From Ailurus styani (Eukaryota > Chordata > Mammalia > Carnivora > Ailuridae), in assembly GCA_002007465.1 (NCBI GenBank), contig LNAC01000374.1:217655-281654 (forward strand): DNA of 64,000 bases, written 5' to 3'. The position numbers and the translations under genes were made by a program. Below, in pieces: positions 33,762-46,469 of this stretch. Every line of letters starts with the position of its first letter. The stretch's first letter is position 1. A model generated the notes under the pieces. The model had not been told where the DNA came from. It saw nothing but the letters and a program-made list of their open reading frames with translations, and made no database searches.

Positions 33762-34048
33762 TTATCTTACAACCTAGAAGGGAGAGTCAGACAATAAAGA
33801 GATTTAAAATCATGTCAGGTGGTGGTGCTCTGTTGAATATTAAACAGTGTGTATGTGAGATAGAGAAGGACAGAGAGGAAAAGTTAACAATTTATAGTGC
33901 TCAGGGAGGGCTCTCTGACAAAGTGACATTTGAGCAGAGAAGTCAAGGAAGGGAGGCAGGAATCCACATAGCTATGTGCAGGAGAGCTTTGCAAGCAGTG
34001 GAAACAGCAAATACAATTGTCCTTAGCAGAAATGTGCTGAGCACATTC
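33762..34048 (-). repeat. Ancient L2-like repeat, part 1
   Basis: 'agagtcagacaataaagag', 'cagggagggctctctgacaaag', 'gtgacatttgagcagagaag' and 'gagagctttgcaagcagtgg' are in the order of an old element seen several times in the window. The 126-codon plus frame at 33710-34090 is incidental. Confidence 0.55.
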
Positions 34049-34064
34049 AAGAGAGAGCAAGGAG

Positions 34065-34261
34065 GGTGCCTTGCTGGCTCAATGGGTTAAAACCTCTGCC
34101 TTCGGCTCAGCTCTTGATCTCGGGGTCCTGGGATCGAGGCCTGCATCCAGCTCCCTGCTCAGTAGGGAGCCTCCTTCCTCCTCTCTCTCTGCCTGCCTCT
34201 CTGCCCACTTGTGATCTCCCTCTTTGTGTCAAATAAATAAATAAAATCTTAAAAAGAGAGA
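34065..34261 (+). mobile_element. CAN-SINE (SINEC)
   Basis: 'gggtgccttgctggctcaatg', 'ggttaaaacctctgccttcgg', 'gggatcgaggcctgcatcc', (TC)-rich part, 'aaataaataaataaaatctt'. Flanks 'aagagagagcaaggag' and 'aagagacagcgaggag' are a TSD with two mismatches. It is inserted in the L2-like repeat. Confidence 0.95.
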
Positions 34262-34277
34262 AAGAGACAGCGAGGAG

Positions 34278-34910
34278 TCTGGCCTGAAATATCAAACAGA
34301 TATAGATATGAGGTCGCAAAGCTTCAGGAGGGCAGATCTTATAGGACTGTGGAAGCCATCTGAAATGAATGGGAAGCCTTGGGTTGTGACCACTGGGTAT
34401 GACTGGGGCCGCTGTATGAAGCTCAGACCGTGAGATCAAGGGTGGAAGTGCGGAAGCCGATGAAGCTATTGTGAGAATCCAAATGGAAGATGGGGAAGGT
34501 TTGGGGCGGTGGGGGGGGAGTGGAGCACCTAGAACACAGCACTATAAGTGGTGAAAAGTGGGCCGGCTCAATATATGTCCTGAAGGCTCAGTTTCGTGTC
34601 TGGGTTGACTTCTTGATATTAGGAAAAAGAAAAGAGTCAAGGTTGATTCTAAGGATGTGATTTAAGCATCTGGATAGACAAGTTGCCATGAAGAGAAATG
34701 GGGAAAATTTTAGGAAAAAGTTAAGAATCATTTTTGGGCATGTAAGTTTTTAAGTTCTCCTTAGATTTCAAACTAGAGATGTTGTGTAGATAGTTGTAGG
34801 TAAGAGATTCCGGGAAGTTTGAGAACAAAGGTATAATTTCAGAGTCATCAGGGTGTGGATGGTATTTGGAGCCAAGGAAGAAGTCTCAGGATTGGTAACT
34901 TGGTAATTGT
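34278..34910 (-). repeat. Ancient L2-like repeat, part 2
   Basis: 'gaatgggaagccttgggttg', 'gaagctattgtgagaatcc', 'gagtcaaggttgattctaagg', 'gacaagttgccatgaagag', 'cagagtcatcagggtgtgg' continue the same old element. This is the best preserved copy in the window. Confidence 0.55.
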
Positions 34911-34914
34911 TTGG

Positions 34915-35870
34915 TTTAATTGAGCATAAAAACTTCAATGGATTTATACATTCTTCAGGTTTTAATTCTTCTTAAAAATGTCATGTTTTACAGGAAAGTG
35001 GCATGGCACCAATGGCTCTATTAAAAATATGCGTGGAGTACACAAACAGTATTCATTTTGCATGCATGCTACTAACAAAAAGACAAAGGCAAAAATGCAA
35101 TTCTCCAAGCTAGACAAAGACCTTGGAAAATACTTTTTCTCAATTGGTTTCAAGGGAAAAAAAAAAAAACAGACGTCATTCTAAAATGCTTACATTCATG
35201 GCAGGATATAGTCCACATTAAAATGGATTGCTATTCAACATAAAACATTTTACCCAACCTAATTTTTATTGCCTCCATCACCTGTTGCTATGAAACAGAA
35301 AATAAAATGTTCATAAATGTCATATAAGCAGGGTCGCCATGACCAATGATTTGATTTACACTCATTGTGAAAACAATCAGGGAGAAATCTGCTAATAGTC
35401 AAAATATTTAGATTCAAGCATTAAGAGGTAAAAATTTCCAGGCTACACAAAGAAAGAGCTTCTAGTGTTTAAGGGGCAGGGAACTGACAGTCTAGAAATA
35501 GTGGAATATTAACTTTTCACTCCATTCTCTTTGTGCTCATTATGCATATTCCTTTTTAAAGAAAATAGTCTATTTGATTAAAATATGAATCAAGTATTCA
35601 ACTAATTAAATGTAAATCAAGCACAAGATCTTCATGGTGCTGTAAATACTGAGGTCATTAGCTACTACAGAGCCAAAAATCCCCAGTGACTTCTACCACC
35701 ATCAACTTTATCGCTTTAGGTTCTATCAACCATATAAACTTTTTCTTCCCCGCCCTCTTCTATTGTCCCTGCAAAACAATTTTAACTTTATTACTTTAGG
35801 TTCAATCAAGTTTTTCCTCTTTTCCTATTCCATTAGCTCCTGCAAGGATAAGAAGAAATTTTCTTTCTAA
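34915..35870. other. AT-rich non-coding DNA, no recognised feature
   Basis: No repeat or exon recognised. Two 60-70 codon frames overlap on opposite strands at 34962-35184, without domains. Confidence 0.5.
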
Positions 35871-35883
35871 CAAGAAAATTTTA

Positions 35884-36100
35884 GGGCGCCTGGGTGGCTC
35901 AGTGGGTTAAAGCCTCTGCCTTCGGCTCAGGTCATGATCTCAGGGTCCTGGGATCGAGGCCCGCATCGGGCTCCCTGCTCAGCGGGGAGCCTGCTTCCTC
36001 CTCTCTCTCTGCCTGCCTCTCTGCCTCCTTGTGATCTGATCTCTCTCTCTGTGTCAAAAAAATAAATAAAAATCTTTAAAAAATAAAAAATAAAAAAAAA
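35884..36100 (+). mobile_element. CAN-SINE (SINEC), very young copy
   Basis: Essentially consensus: 'gggcgcctgggtggctcag', 'gggttaaagcctctgccttc', 'gatcgaggcccgcatcggg', 'ctcagcggggagcctg', TC-rich part, 'aataaataaaaatcttt' and a long A-rich tail. Flanks aagaaaatttta (35872-35883, 36101-36112) are an exact 12-bp TSD. Little decay suggests recent insertion, so it could be polymorphic between individuals or species. Confidence 0.97.
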
Positions 36101-36112
36101 AAGAAAATTTTA

Positions 36113-37610
36113 AAACTTTAGAGAATATAAACATTTGAAAGACAACATCTAACCACATGCAGTTCAAAATAAAAATAACACTCAGAAAAAAATATTTCAA
36201 AAATGAAATGAAACATTCGTGTATGGAGAAATCCATATAGTTTCTTTCTAGATTACCAGACTATTCGTGGGAAAGTTCACATAGCTTCTTTCTAAATTAC
36301 CAGATTATTTTTTTGAGGACCCTTCACAAAGTGCTTTCAACACCTGCTTAGTCAGACTGTCACACAGAACAATGCTGTTCTGATGCATTACAGAGTCATT
36401 ACTTCTGCGTTAGTACTTTCTCTCCTTTCTGTGTCTTTTTCCTTGGCCTCTTCTCGGTTATTCTGTACATATTCTCATGGACCTCACCCTAGATCATAAC
36501 TTGTCAGAAGACTAAGGGATGGTTCAAATCATCCCAATCTATGACAACAGCAATCTGTCAATCCAAACAAATTTCATAGGGCATTAAAAGTAAGGAAAAT
36601 AGTTCACTGTGAGTGTGATATAACAGATAAACCACCTTAAATTTTCCACAACAGATTAGTTCAAATATGGAGTGGTGCTGTATTTGTATTTATTTAGGAT
36701 CCTGCTAACATTTAGGGATGTTCACCATCCGTAAGCTTAAGACTTGTGCAGCCTTTTTCCTTTGTCCCTTGGCAAGAATGCCAAACATCTTTGCATTTGA
36801 TTTCTTTTGTTTCTTCAATTTTTCACACTAATTATTTTAGAGTGTCCTTGTTGGCACCCCATGTCTTTTGTCTGTAGAATCTTCTTACTCCATTATGTTA
36901 AAATTGGATAATACAGGGTCTGCCCTTTAAGGTGCCACGGCAAACCTGACTATGGTACTATGACTTAGCTTTGCTGTTCTCTTTTAAGAAGTAGTCCCCA
37001 CCCCACTCCTACCCCCAGATGTTTGTGTTTGGGTGGGTAATGTGGGGAGGAAGGCTTTTTAAATTTTTTTTTTGAAGCTTTTAAAATGTTTGAGAAAGCC
37101 CTTCTCTGAGTCAGTATTGACTAGGACTTGGCCAGTTTCACATGACATGAGGCTCTCACGAGACAAAGTCTTTTAGAGTCTTCCCACTAAACAGTCTATA
37201 TTTCTTTAAGTTACTCAAAGACTCAGAAAGAGTCAGAATGACATATTGGCTGGATTCTGAGTGTCATAACCAAAAACATATTTAAATTGTTTCTGCCAGA
37301 TCTGGCCAGTTTTGGTGAGCACACAGTATAAGAGCACTACCCAGGCTCCTTTCCTCTCTAGAATTTGTTGTTCTCCAAAAAGCAAAGATTTTTTTTTCCT
37401 TGTGAAAACATATATCTGGGTAAAGAGTTTTAAAACAAGAACTAGGTATTTTCTTAGGAATCCAATTTGGTGACTAAACTAACATTTATAAAAAAGGGAG
37501 GGGGAGTTTCCTTTAACAGCCTTTTTATTAAGTGAAATATAGGACCATAATTTACCTGTTTATGATCTGAGAAGCAAAATATTTATTTACATCAAAGATA
37601 ATTCTAATAT
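36113..37610. other. Non-coding DNA with a diverged 44-bp tandem repeat
   Basis: Except for the duplicated segment near 36237-36309, no recognisable element. Confidence 0.5.
36237..36309. repeat. Diverged tandem duplication, period 44
   Basis: Copy 1 (36237-36265) and copy 2 (36281-36309) share 'ttctttcta-attaccaga-tatt', with 26 of 29 positions matching. Confidence 0.8.
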
Positions 37611-37614
37611 TCTT

Positions 37615-39375
37615 TCTTTGATTTAGATCAGCTTTATTAAGGTGTTTAAAGTGCACAGTTCATATGTCTTAACATCACCACTGTAAACATAAAGAATATG
37701 TCACTCTCAAAAGTTCCCTAGTGCCCCATTGGTAATCCCACCCTCTTGTTCCACTCCAGTGTCTTTTCCTCTATCCTCAGACAACTAGTGATCCACTTTC
37801 TGTCATAGGTTAGTTTGTATTGTCTTTTCCTCTATCCTCAGACAACTAGTGATCCACTTTCTGTCATAGGTTAGTTTGTATTAACTAAAATTTTATATAA
37901 ATAGAATCATGAAATACATTATCTTTTTTGTCTGGATTCTTTCACTCACAATAATGACCTCCAGATTCATCCATTTGTGGTGTGTACCAGTAGTTCTTTT
38001 CTTTTTATTGCTGAATATTATTCTATTTTACAGACATACAAAACTTGTTTATCCATTCACCTGTTGATGAACGTTTGAGATGCTTCCAGTTTTTGGCTAT
38101 TACAAATAAAGCAGCTATTGACTGTTCGTGTTCAAATATTTATATGAACACAGGCTTTCATCACTCTCACATAAATACCTAACAGTGGAATGCCAGATTA
38201 TAAGGTAAGGGTATGTTTAACTTTTCAAAATATTGCCAAACTATTCTTCTATACAGTTGTACTATTTTCGATCCCCACCAGGAGTTTATGAAAGTCCCAA
38301 TTGTTCCACCCTTGCTGACAGGTAATATGAGCAGTCTTTAATTATAGCAATTCTAGTGGCTATAGAATTGTATTTCAATGTGGTTTTAATTTACATGATA
38401 GTGAGCATCTTTTCATTTGCTTATTTGCCATCCATAAATCTTTGATGAGGTCTATTAAATTTTTTGACTATGTTGTTTGTTTTTTGACTATATTTTTTGT
38501 TTTCCTATTATCGCATTGAACATCTTTTAATATTCTGGGTAGAAGTACTTTATTAGATACGTGCATTGCAAATATTTTTCCCAGTCTATGGCTTATTTTC
38601 ATTCTATTAATGGTGTATTTTGGAGGGCAGAAATCCTACTTTTGATTACATCCCACTTATCAATTTGTTCCTTTATGGATGATACTTTTGTTGTATCTAA
38701 GAAATCTTTGGTTACCATCTTTGATGTCACAACCATTAAACCCAAGATCACAAAATTTTCCCCTATAAATTTTATAGGTATAAGCTTTATATTTAGATTT
38801 TTAACTCATTTGGAGTTAATTTTTGTATCTTGTACAATGTATGAATCAAATTTCATTCATTTGCATGTGGATGCTTAATTGTTCCAACAGTGTTTGTTTA
38901 AAAGACCACTTTTTTCTTACACCAAAATTGCCATGGCACCTTTGTCAAAACTCAGCTATATATATGTGAGTCTATTTCTGGACTGTATTATGTTTCCATT
39001 GGTAATCCCACCTTCTTGTAAAAATCTATTTTTACACCATTAGTACAGTGTCTTGATTATTATAGATTTATAACAAGTCCTGAAGTTGCATAGTGTATGT
39101 CTTCCAACTTTATTATTCTTTCCAACATAGTTTGACCTATTCTAGTCTTTTGCATTTCAATACGAATTTCAGAATTAGCTTGTCAATTTCTACAAAAATG
39201 TCTGCTGGGATTTTGATTGACATTGCCTTGAACCTATAGGTCATTGTTTGAGAAGGGTGGAGTGACATCTTAAAAATATTGACTCTCTCTGATCCATGAA
39301 CATAGTATATATCTCCATTTATTCAGGTCTTCCTTAATTTTTCTCAACAAAGTTTTATAATCCTAATGCCATTGC
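37615..39375 (-). mobile_element. Old L1M 3' UTR plus ORF2 C-terminal part, antisense
   Basis: The longest single old L1 in the window. In order: 'agctttattaaggtgtttaaag', 'gtttgtattaactaaaatttt', 'ggctattacaaataaagcagc', 'atacctaacagtggaatgcc', 'ttgatgaggtctattaaat', 'tctatggcttattttcattc', 'ctgctgggattttgattgac'. These follow the L1 3' UTR then ORF2 end, read backwards. The plus frame at 38561-38878 is incidental. It contains the 61-bp duplication at 37760-37881. Confidence 0.85.
37760..37881. repeat. Perfect 61-bp tandem duplication
   Basis: Positions 37760-37820 and 37821-37881 are identical over 61 bases, inside an otherwise heavily mutated L1 relic. Confidence 0.95.
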
Positions 39376-39379
39376 AGTA

Positions 39380-41395
39380 CCGGGAACCCAAAAGTAATTC
39401 TGTCATCTTTTGTGGAACTGAACTGATATAAACCTATAATGAGAGAAATTAAGAATTATCTTTAACTTTTAACAAAAGCATACAGTATACAATAATAATC
39501 TGCTAAAGGTGCTATAGTCATTCCAACTATCAATACATGTTAACAAGAATTTTATACAATTTCATACTGGTTAAATATCATCTGCTTAGACAATTTTGGC
39601 AAATTTCTGAATCAATATTCCTTTGATCTTTCATATACTTGTTAAATAGGCTTATTTTTAAATTCCCTTTTGATCTTGTTCCATTTCTCATCTTGATTTC
39701 TCTTTCCCTGAAGGGGCTGATGTAGAATTAGACTTTCTTTATACAAATTTTATTATTATTTTTCCTTTTGTGTATTCTGATACGAAGAATTACATTCTTG
39801 CCCATTCCTTTTCTTCTACCCCACATTGTTCCTATGATATGAATAAATGACTCAATTACTATTTATTATCAGACTGTCCTATTCAGCATACCCCACTATT
39901 CATGAATCTTAGAACTGAACCTATTTATCCCACATATGCATTCAATATCTAAAACAAATATCCTAAATTTTTATTTCCCTTTCCTCGCTCCAAAATTGGA
40001 TGTGTAGCAGGTTTACTCATATTTTAAATGATTCTAACTGTAACGTTTGGTTTTCCTTAAATAAATTCCATTTTGAAGCAAGATTGCTGATTCATTTCTC
40101 TCATTTGGATAGAAATGATATATCTTTAGAAGTTAAATTTTAAATGCCTTAGTTAGGAATGACAATGTAATCTGTAGCACGTATAACATTAGAAAAAAAT
40201 GGAAAAAAGTAAATGAGTCGTTAAGCAATGAGACTTTTTACTAGCAAAGAACAGAGGAAATTGGAAAATCTTATTTTTTTTTAAATTTCAGCATGAAAAC
40301 ATTAAGCTATGAATTCTGAATTGAGAATCAGATGGAAGAAAAAAGACTATGAGATAGTTGTATGCCTCTCATGACTTGCTGACATGAAGTTTATAGATAA
40401 ACCTGAAGAACAGATCATCTGACATAGCTATTTTAAAGAAATGTACTGTAGTATATTTTAAGCAAGTTTTTGTAATAGAGATCAGAAACAAAAAAGAGGA
40501 AGCTAGTAGGCTTACTTGCTTATTGAAGATTTACTTGGACTCTATTAAGTAGAAAATAAGCCTAGTTTTATAAAAAGGTGTTATTCTTTCTTTCTGCTTT
40601 TTGAATTTTAAAGCTTCACTTTTAAATTTTATTGTTTTCCTTCAAAAATACTTATTGCTATCTCACTGGAGGACTCTTTTATGAAATAGAATCATGGGCC
40701 AACAAGATGGGTACCGTCTTGCCTCAGAAGCATTTACTCTCATCTAGGACTGGAAAAATTGCTGTCATCCAGAGATGGTGATAACATGTTACAGGAAAAT
40801 ATGAAACATTTCAACAAATCTGTTGAAAGCTATTTGGCAGTGGATACAGTTAATTCTAAAATAGCATCGCTCCCTATAATCCAAAGTGACATCTAATTTA
40901 ACTGGCAACTGACAGTTTTCACTCCTTATCAATGTCTGACATTCTAAAACCACCTCAGTGTCAAGGCTTAACTATTGGCTCAGCTGTGGTCAAGATAGGA
41001 CTTTATCAACTAATCAATTCAAGGAGAATAGAAAGATAATGTATTATTTTATGTAGTCTGTAAAGAATGAGTAAATTAAGTTTTACATGTAGAAGAAACT
41101 AAAACAATATTTCTCAGGGAGTGGTCCATGACTTGCCTTCATCGGAATTATCTGAAGGGATGCTAGAATCTTCATTTTCAACAAGTTTCTCAAGGAATTG
41201 TCATTCACGTTATAATTCGAGATAATTCTGATTTTTTAATTTGAACTGTTAGCAAATAAGAAAAGTACAATATACTTCTGGTAGTATATACATAGTTCAC
41301 AACAAACAAAAAGGGAGATAAAGGAGGAAAAATCTGCATGGCCTGCTATCAGACGTTGTCAAAGAAAAGTTGAAATTTAAGGGAAAAGAATAAAA
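39380..41395. other. 2 kb AT-rich DNA, no recognised feature
   Basis: No repeat family, RNA or exon recognised. Confidence 0.5.
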
Positions 41396-41399
41396 TTCT

Positions 41400-41512
41400 C
41401 CCTTTAGATTTTATTTTTTATTATTATATTCAATTAGCCAGTATATAGTACATCATTAGTGTTTGATGTAGTGTTCAATGATTTATTGGTTGCATATAAT
41501 ACCCAGTGCCTC
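41400..41512 (-). mobile_element. Short L1 3'-end insertion, antisense
   Basis: T-rich start then 'aattagccagtatatagtac', 'atcattagtgtttgatgtag', 'ttcaatgatttattggttgc', 'atataatacccagtgc': the last ~100 bp of an L1 in reverse. 5'-truncated. It may be flanked by 'ttagattttat' / 'ttagattttag' (41404 and 41516) as TSD. Confidence 0.85.
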
Positions 41513-41529
41513 TTTTTAGATTTTAGAAG

Positions 41530-44500
41530 CACAGTGACAGAAAGCAAAAGGCAGGGGTAAGCCTTTTATATGAAAAGTCTGAAAAGACAATGGCCAGAAT
41601 TTTATATAGGACATAGATTCAGTGACAGTGGTGGTTAATATTGGATGGGCAAGATAAAATCATATAGATCATGTAGGGCTTGGTGAAATTTAGTGTTGAT
41701 GTATTATTCATCTTCTTAAATTTGGTGATAACATGGTATAAACCATTTTAAGGAATTTAATCTGGAAATTGATACATAATTATATACATCATATATTATT
41801 TTCACATACATATTACTGTTTATATAATATATGTGAATAGTAGTAGAAAAAACAGTTTGGTCTAGTAACAGCTTCAGCAATAGTGCACTGTGGGAAGAAA
41901 AAGTTCTAGGCTCTGTGTTTTACAAGTACTTCTAGCATCCTACTTTAGAGACGTAACAAATGTGAGAGGAAATCTTTTGACTCTCTCCACTAATTATTCC
42001 TTATACCAGAGAAGATAACCAAGAGTGCACTTTTTTCCATTTCAATGGAAAGGAACATAAAAACAAAACAAAAATGTAAAAGTTTGATTTGTGTTATCCC
42101 TAATAAATAATTCCAAATATTTAGTAGCCAAGCCATTCCCACAAAGGTTACCTTCCTTTCTATTAAACAAGTCAAACTCCAGAAGAGTCTTTACTGTATC
42201 AAGATAGTATTGCATTAAGATAATAAAGATACCAGTTTTCCATTCACTTCCATATTCTGCTCCTTCCTTAACAATGCACATTTTGATTCATCAAATTGGT
42301 ACATCATACATTAAATAAAGATTAAGTCAAACTTTATTAATGCAAAAGTTAAAAATAAATACATACTAAAATATTTCATTTTGTATATTACATGCATGTC
42401 TAAAGGAATTGTTGGCTTCATAAAATTGACTCTGTCACCTATCTTTTCAAGATTCTTTACAAATTCACTCTATTGTCATTGTAGTAATAACTCTTGCTTT
42501 CTTATATTTTTAGGACCTGATGCTGCATGTATTTTGGAAACTCCCTAAAGAGAAATTCTAAGTCTAAAGCACTTTAAAAATATTGAGAAATGCCTTGGGA
42601 AATCATACACACTTGAAGCAACACTGGCACAGTAAACAATCAAGTCTAAAAGAAAATCTAGGAAGCAGAATGGATGAGACTACTTCTAGCGATATGTATG
42701 TGAACAAATTCCACTTATCATATCCGTTCCACTTATCCATTTAATATTTTTTATCCACTCAACATTGGCATATGTCATAATAAGCGATGTTGATGCTTCT
42801 CCCCTTTCCCTCTGTCCACCTGAGTCCACCTGAAACTGAGATAGGAAGCACCTGGCAAGCTAACTTCCCATGTCAAGGGTCTGTTTCTCTTCTATGCTTA
42901 AGGTTGTTTTCAACCCTATAGGACCAGGAGGTACTGGAAGGCTGAAGAATTAAGACCGTGGGACCATCTTGAAACAACAGAGAATGAGAGCTGGTGAATA
43001 AATGCCCCAAACTTCCTGCCCTCCAGAGGGACAGGAGGGTTCCATACAGTTTCTCAAAGTGCTCCCCCACACAATTGTGCAACCTTAGTTGCACACAGCA
43101 ATAGCCTGCTCACTAATACATGCCCTTTTTTTTATCTTTCTTCCTTCCTTTTCCTCTTTCCCACTTCATTAGTTTGAATTCTCCCAAAGGTTTGTCTCTT
43201 GGGGGAAATCCAAACTAAGCAATGTACTAATACATAATAAGAGATGTTTATAGGAAATGTTTCAAAGAAACCTTGGTGCTATACACAATCCAATTAAATC
43301 AGCTCTCCAAGAGTATCCAACATGTAAGGCCTAATTTACTTCAATAATTCTTCATCATTCATAGGGTATATTATTAATCCAGGACATAATATTGTCATAT
43401 TTATTACTCATCTCTAGAAATTTATGAATAGCCCTTATACATATATTTTGCAAGTGCTATAGTAGTCAGACAGGAACTGGGTGTCATCCCTATTCAATAT
43501 GATCTAAAATATATTATGGGGAGAAAAGACTTACCATCTTTGATAGCCAAAATATCCATGAAGAAATATGGCAATAGTAACATATTTAGGGGAGTTGATA
43601 TTTAAAATCTTGTTGTATGGAAACCCAGCTGGTAGAAGAGGTGTGTTAGGTGGAATAGGTAGGACTTAGAATGAAAAGTTAAAAAGATAACAGAGAATGC
43701 AGAGAAATCTATCATATTAGTTTCTTTTTGGTTCTGTATTTATTTCTTCATTGCAACAGCACTCAGGATTGGTAGATTTCTTATTTGCTGTCTTCAGTTT
43801 CTCTCTCTTCTTCTTGTCCATGGACCTATTTCCTGAGTCATTTTTTTAAGTCAGAGCAAATATTACAAATGGAAAAATAAATAGAACATTTATGAAGGCA
43901 GGAGGATATATCAGAATGGGTTTGCTCAAACCATTGTCTTTCCCTCCTCATTCCTATCTTCCAATCTCCACCTTTAAGGCAACTTCCTTACTCTTAAGTA
44001 AAAATAGGAAGCTCTTCTGGTATTGGAGAAGTAGCGTTTTGCACAAGCACTGAGCTGCTGAACACAGCATATTTCAAAACCTTTATCATTCCAGCCTCAT
44101 TTTCCCAAGTTGAGTATGTGATGGGAAATTCCTGCCTAGAATGAATAATTCAGCACAAGTATGCATTTTTTGCTTTAATGTCTCATTTTAATTTTTGCAA
44201 TACTATCTCTGATGTTTGCAGAGTTCTCCAAAAATATGTATGACCCATAATAACAGTGATGAGAAATTCTTCATCACATTTCATCACCTCTAACTTCCAT
44301 TCCAAAATTACTGATTTTAGAGCTTGTTTTTCACACTAAAAGATGTACTATCCCTTAAATAACATTTGGATGCCTTTTTATGTGATCCAAAAATATTTTA
44401 AATCACAATAATAGCGAATGGTAAAATAACAGTGTAGCAGTCACCACATTTCCCCAGAAAAAGTTCCAATTTCCATAAGCAATAATAGCTGTGTTCCCAG

Positions 44501-44585
44501 GATGCTGCAGGAGTAACGGACATTTCTATCAGCTGAAGTGGCGCCACCATGTGGCAGTAGTGTGAACACAGTTTGCCACAGCAAC
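41530..44585. other. 3 kb with no recognised repeat or gene
   Basis: Frames at 41990-42281 and 42873-43094 (minus) lack domains. The sequence around 42780-43130 is less AT-rich than the rest but I cannot assign it. Confidence 0.45.
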
Positions 44586-44587
44586 CT

Positions 44588-44980
44588 TGGGATTGCATTG
44601 AGTGTGTAGACGGCTTTGGGTAATATAAACGTTTTAACAATAGTTGTTCTTCCAAACCATGACCATGGAATGTTTTTCCATTTCTTTGTGTCTTCTTCGA
44701 TTTCTTTCATGAGTGTTCTATAGTTTTCAGCTTACAGATCTTTTACCTCTTTTAACCAAAGAGGTTTATTCCTAGGTGCCCTATGGTTTTTGGTACAATT
44801 TTAAACGGGACCTATTCCTTGAGTTCTCTTTCTGCTGCTTCATTATTGGTGTATAGAAATGCAACCAATTTCTGTACACTGACTTTATATCCCGTGACTT
44901 TGATGAATTCACGTATCAGTTCTAGCTACCTTTTGGTGGAGTCTTTTGGGTTTTCTACATAGAGTATCATCATTTGCCAG
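44588..44980 (-). mobile_element. L1 ORF2 fragment, antisense
   Basis: The minus-strand translation at 44590-44710 keeps ORF2-like '[16 protein letters not shown]' and '[14 protein letters not shown]', the region after the reverse transcriptase. The rest to 44980 is untranslated relic ('tttcttTcatgagtgttctatag', 'ggtttattcctaggtgccc'). Truncated on both sides, no poly(A) seen. Confidence 0.85.
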
Positions 44981-44984
44981 ACCA

Positions 44985-46455
44985 ACCTCGAAATTATTCT
45001 TTGTTTTTTATAGACTATGGATAATACACATTGTTTCACATTAAAAAATATTTAATTACTATTTTATGCTATTTGGTTATCAATTTACATGATTCCAATT
45101 CCCATAAAATACAACACACATGGTATATTTAGATTAAGTTTTCAGAAATTTTCTAAATAACAAAATGTGTCCAAGTTCAACATTGGTGGTAAACAAAATC
45201 AAGCTCTCTAATAATAAGGTGATCCAAAATCTTTTATGACTCTTATGACAAGTGAGCATGAATTTTGACCTATTACGTTAATAGCTTAACATGTAAGAAA
45301 CAAAATAAATAAACTTAGAAGAATAAAGACAACTGGATATAAGTGCACATAAGTACATTTAGATCTGCACATACGTACGTTTGGAACTCTGTTACTGCTG
45401 GCTCTGCCAAGGAAGTCCTTTGTTTGAGATAGTGGTGCTCAGTAAAAAAGTGAAAAATAAGTAAAAACAATTGTCCAATCTGTTCTGGGAGCCCTGACAA
45501 TAAGTATGATGAGACATAAAAATATGTGTGTATTCAGCTATAATCGTAGCTTTAAAAAAACCATATTTTACTTGTACCAATATTTATCCAATTCAATAAA
45601 TTGTATATGTTTACCTTAGGCATAAGCCAAAATATTTTAACAAGAAATTAAGTTCATTTTTGCATTTCTTTAAGCCAGCATGGCCTTTGAAATTTAATAA
45701 ATAATTTGGCAAAGGTAAAAGTAAATGTGGCTTCCTTTGCAGTTGTTATCTATTTTCTGAACAAAAAAAAATTATGCAGGGAACGTTTTAACTCTAAAAG
45801 ATTACATTTCTCTATAATTATAGTCCCCTATCTTGCTTGGTTGAGCAACTGTGAAAAAGAAACCACTCTGCATGTATGAAGATAAACTAAGTGCACAGAC
45901 TAATAGGAAGGTATGGTGGTTATTAATAGAAAAGCTAGATATGGCAAACTATTCTCTATTTAGTTAAATATGCTGCAGAATTATAAAATGATTACAAACT
46001 AGAAAAATTGACTCCACAGGCATTTATGGCATTGTACGCTCAAAAAGCATCACTTACTCTTTTTCCATTTAGTTTTTTAAGTGAAATGAATTATCATTAG
46101 AAATCCTCGAACTTCAAAAACCAACCTCTGTTAAGGCACCAAGTTACCTGAGATGCTCAGCATGAACCAAGTGCTATTTGACCCACCATGGCTATTTGCC
46201 ATATGACTGGGTGTGCCCCACGGCTGACCATCACCAAGTGGAGACAGCGTTCGTTAGATGGGACTCAGACTGCTACTGAAGGCACAAGTCACTGGCATGA
46301 GCCATGACCCTGATTCCTCCAGCACAACCCCTCTTGCAAAGGCTCTAGGATGCTCTTGACATAGACCCAGCTACATAAGAAGGCAGAAGGCAAAAAAGAA
46401 AGGAGCAGAAAAATCCATGAATGGAATGATCGGAAATAGAATTGTTAGCAAGAAC
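44985..46455. other. AT-rich non-coding DNA, no recognised feature
   Basis: No element recognised. The 60-codon minus frames at 45315-45580 have no domain. Confidence 0.5.
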
Positions 46456-46469
46456 AGCAACCAACCATT

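Noticed and set aside
38561..38878. 105-codon plus-strand frame
   Set aside because: It is the antisense of an old L1 ORF2 C-terminal region; a shadow frame.
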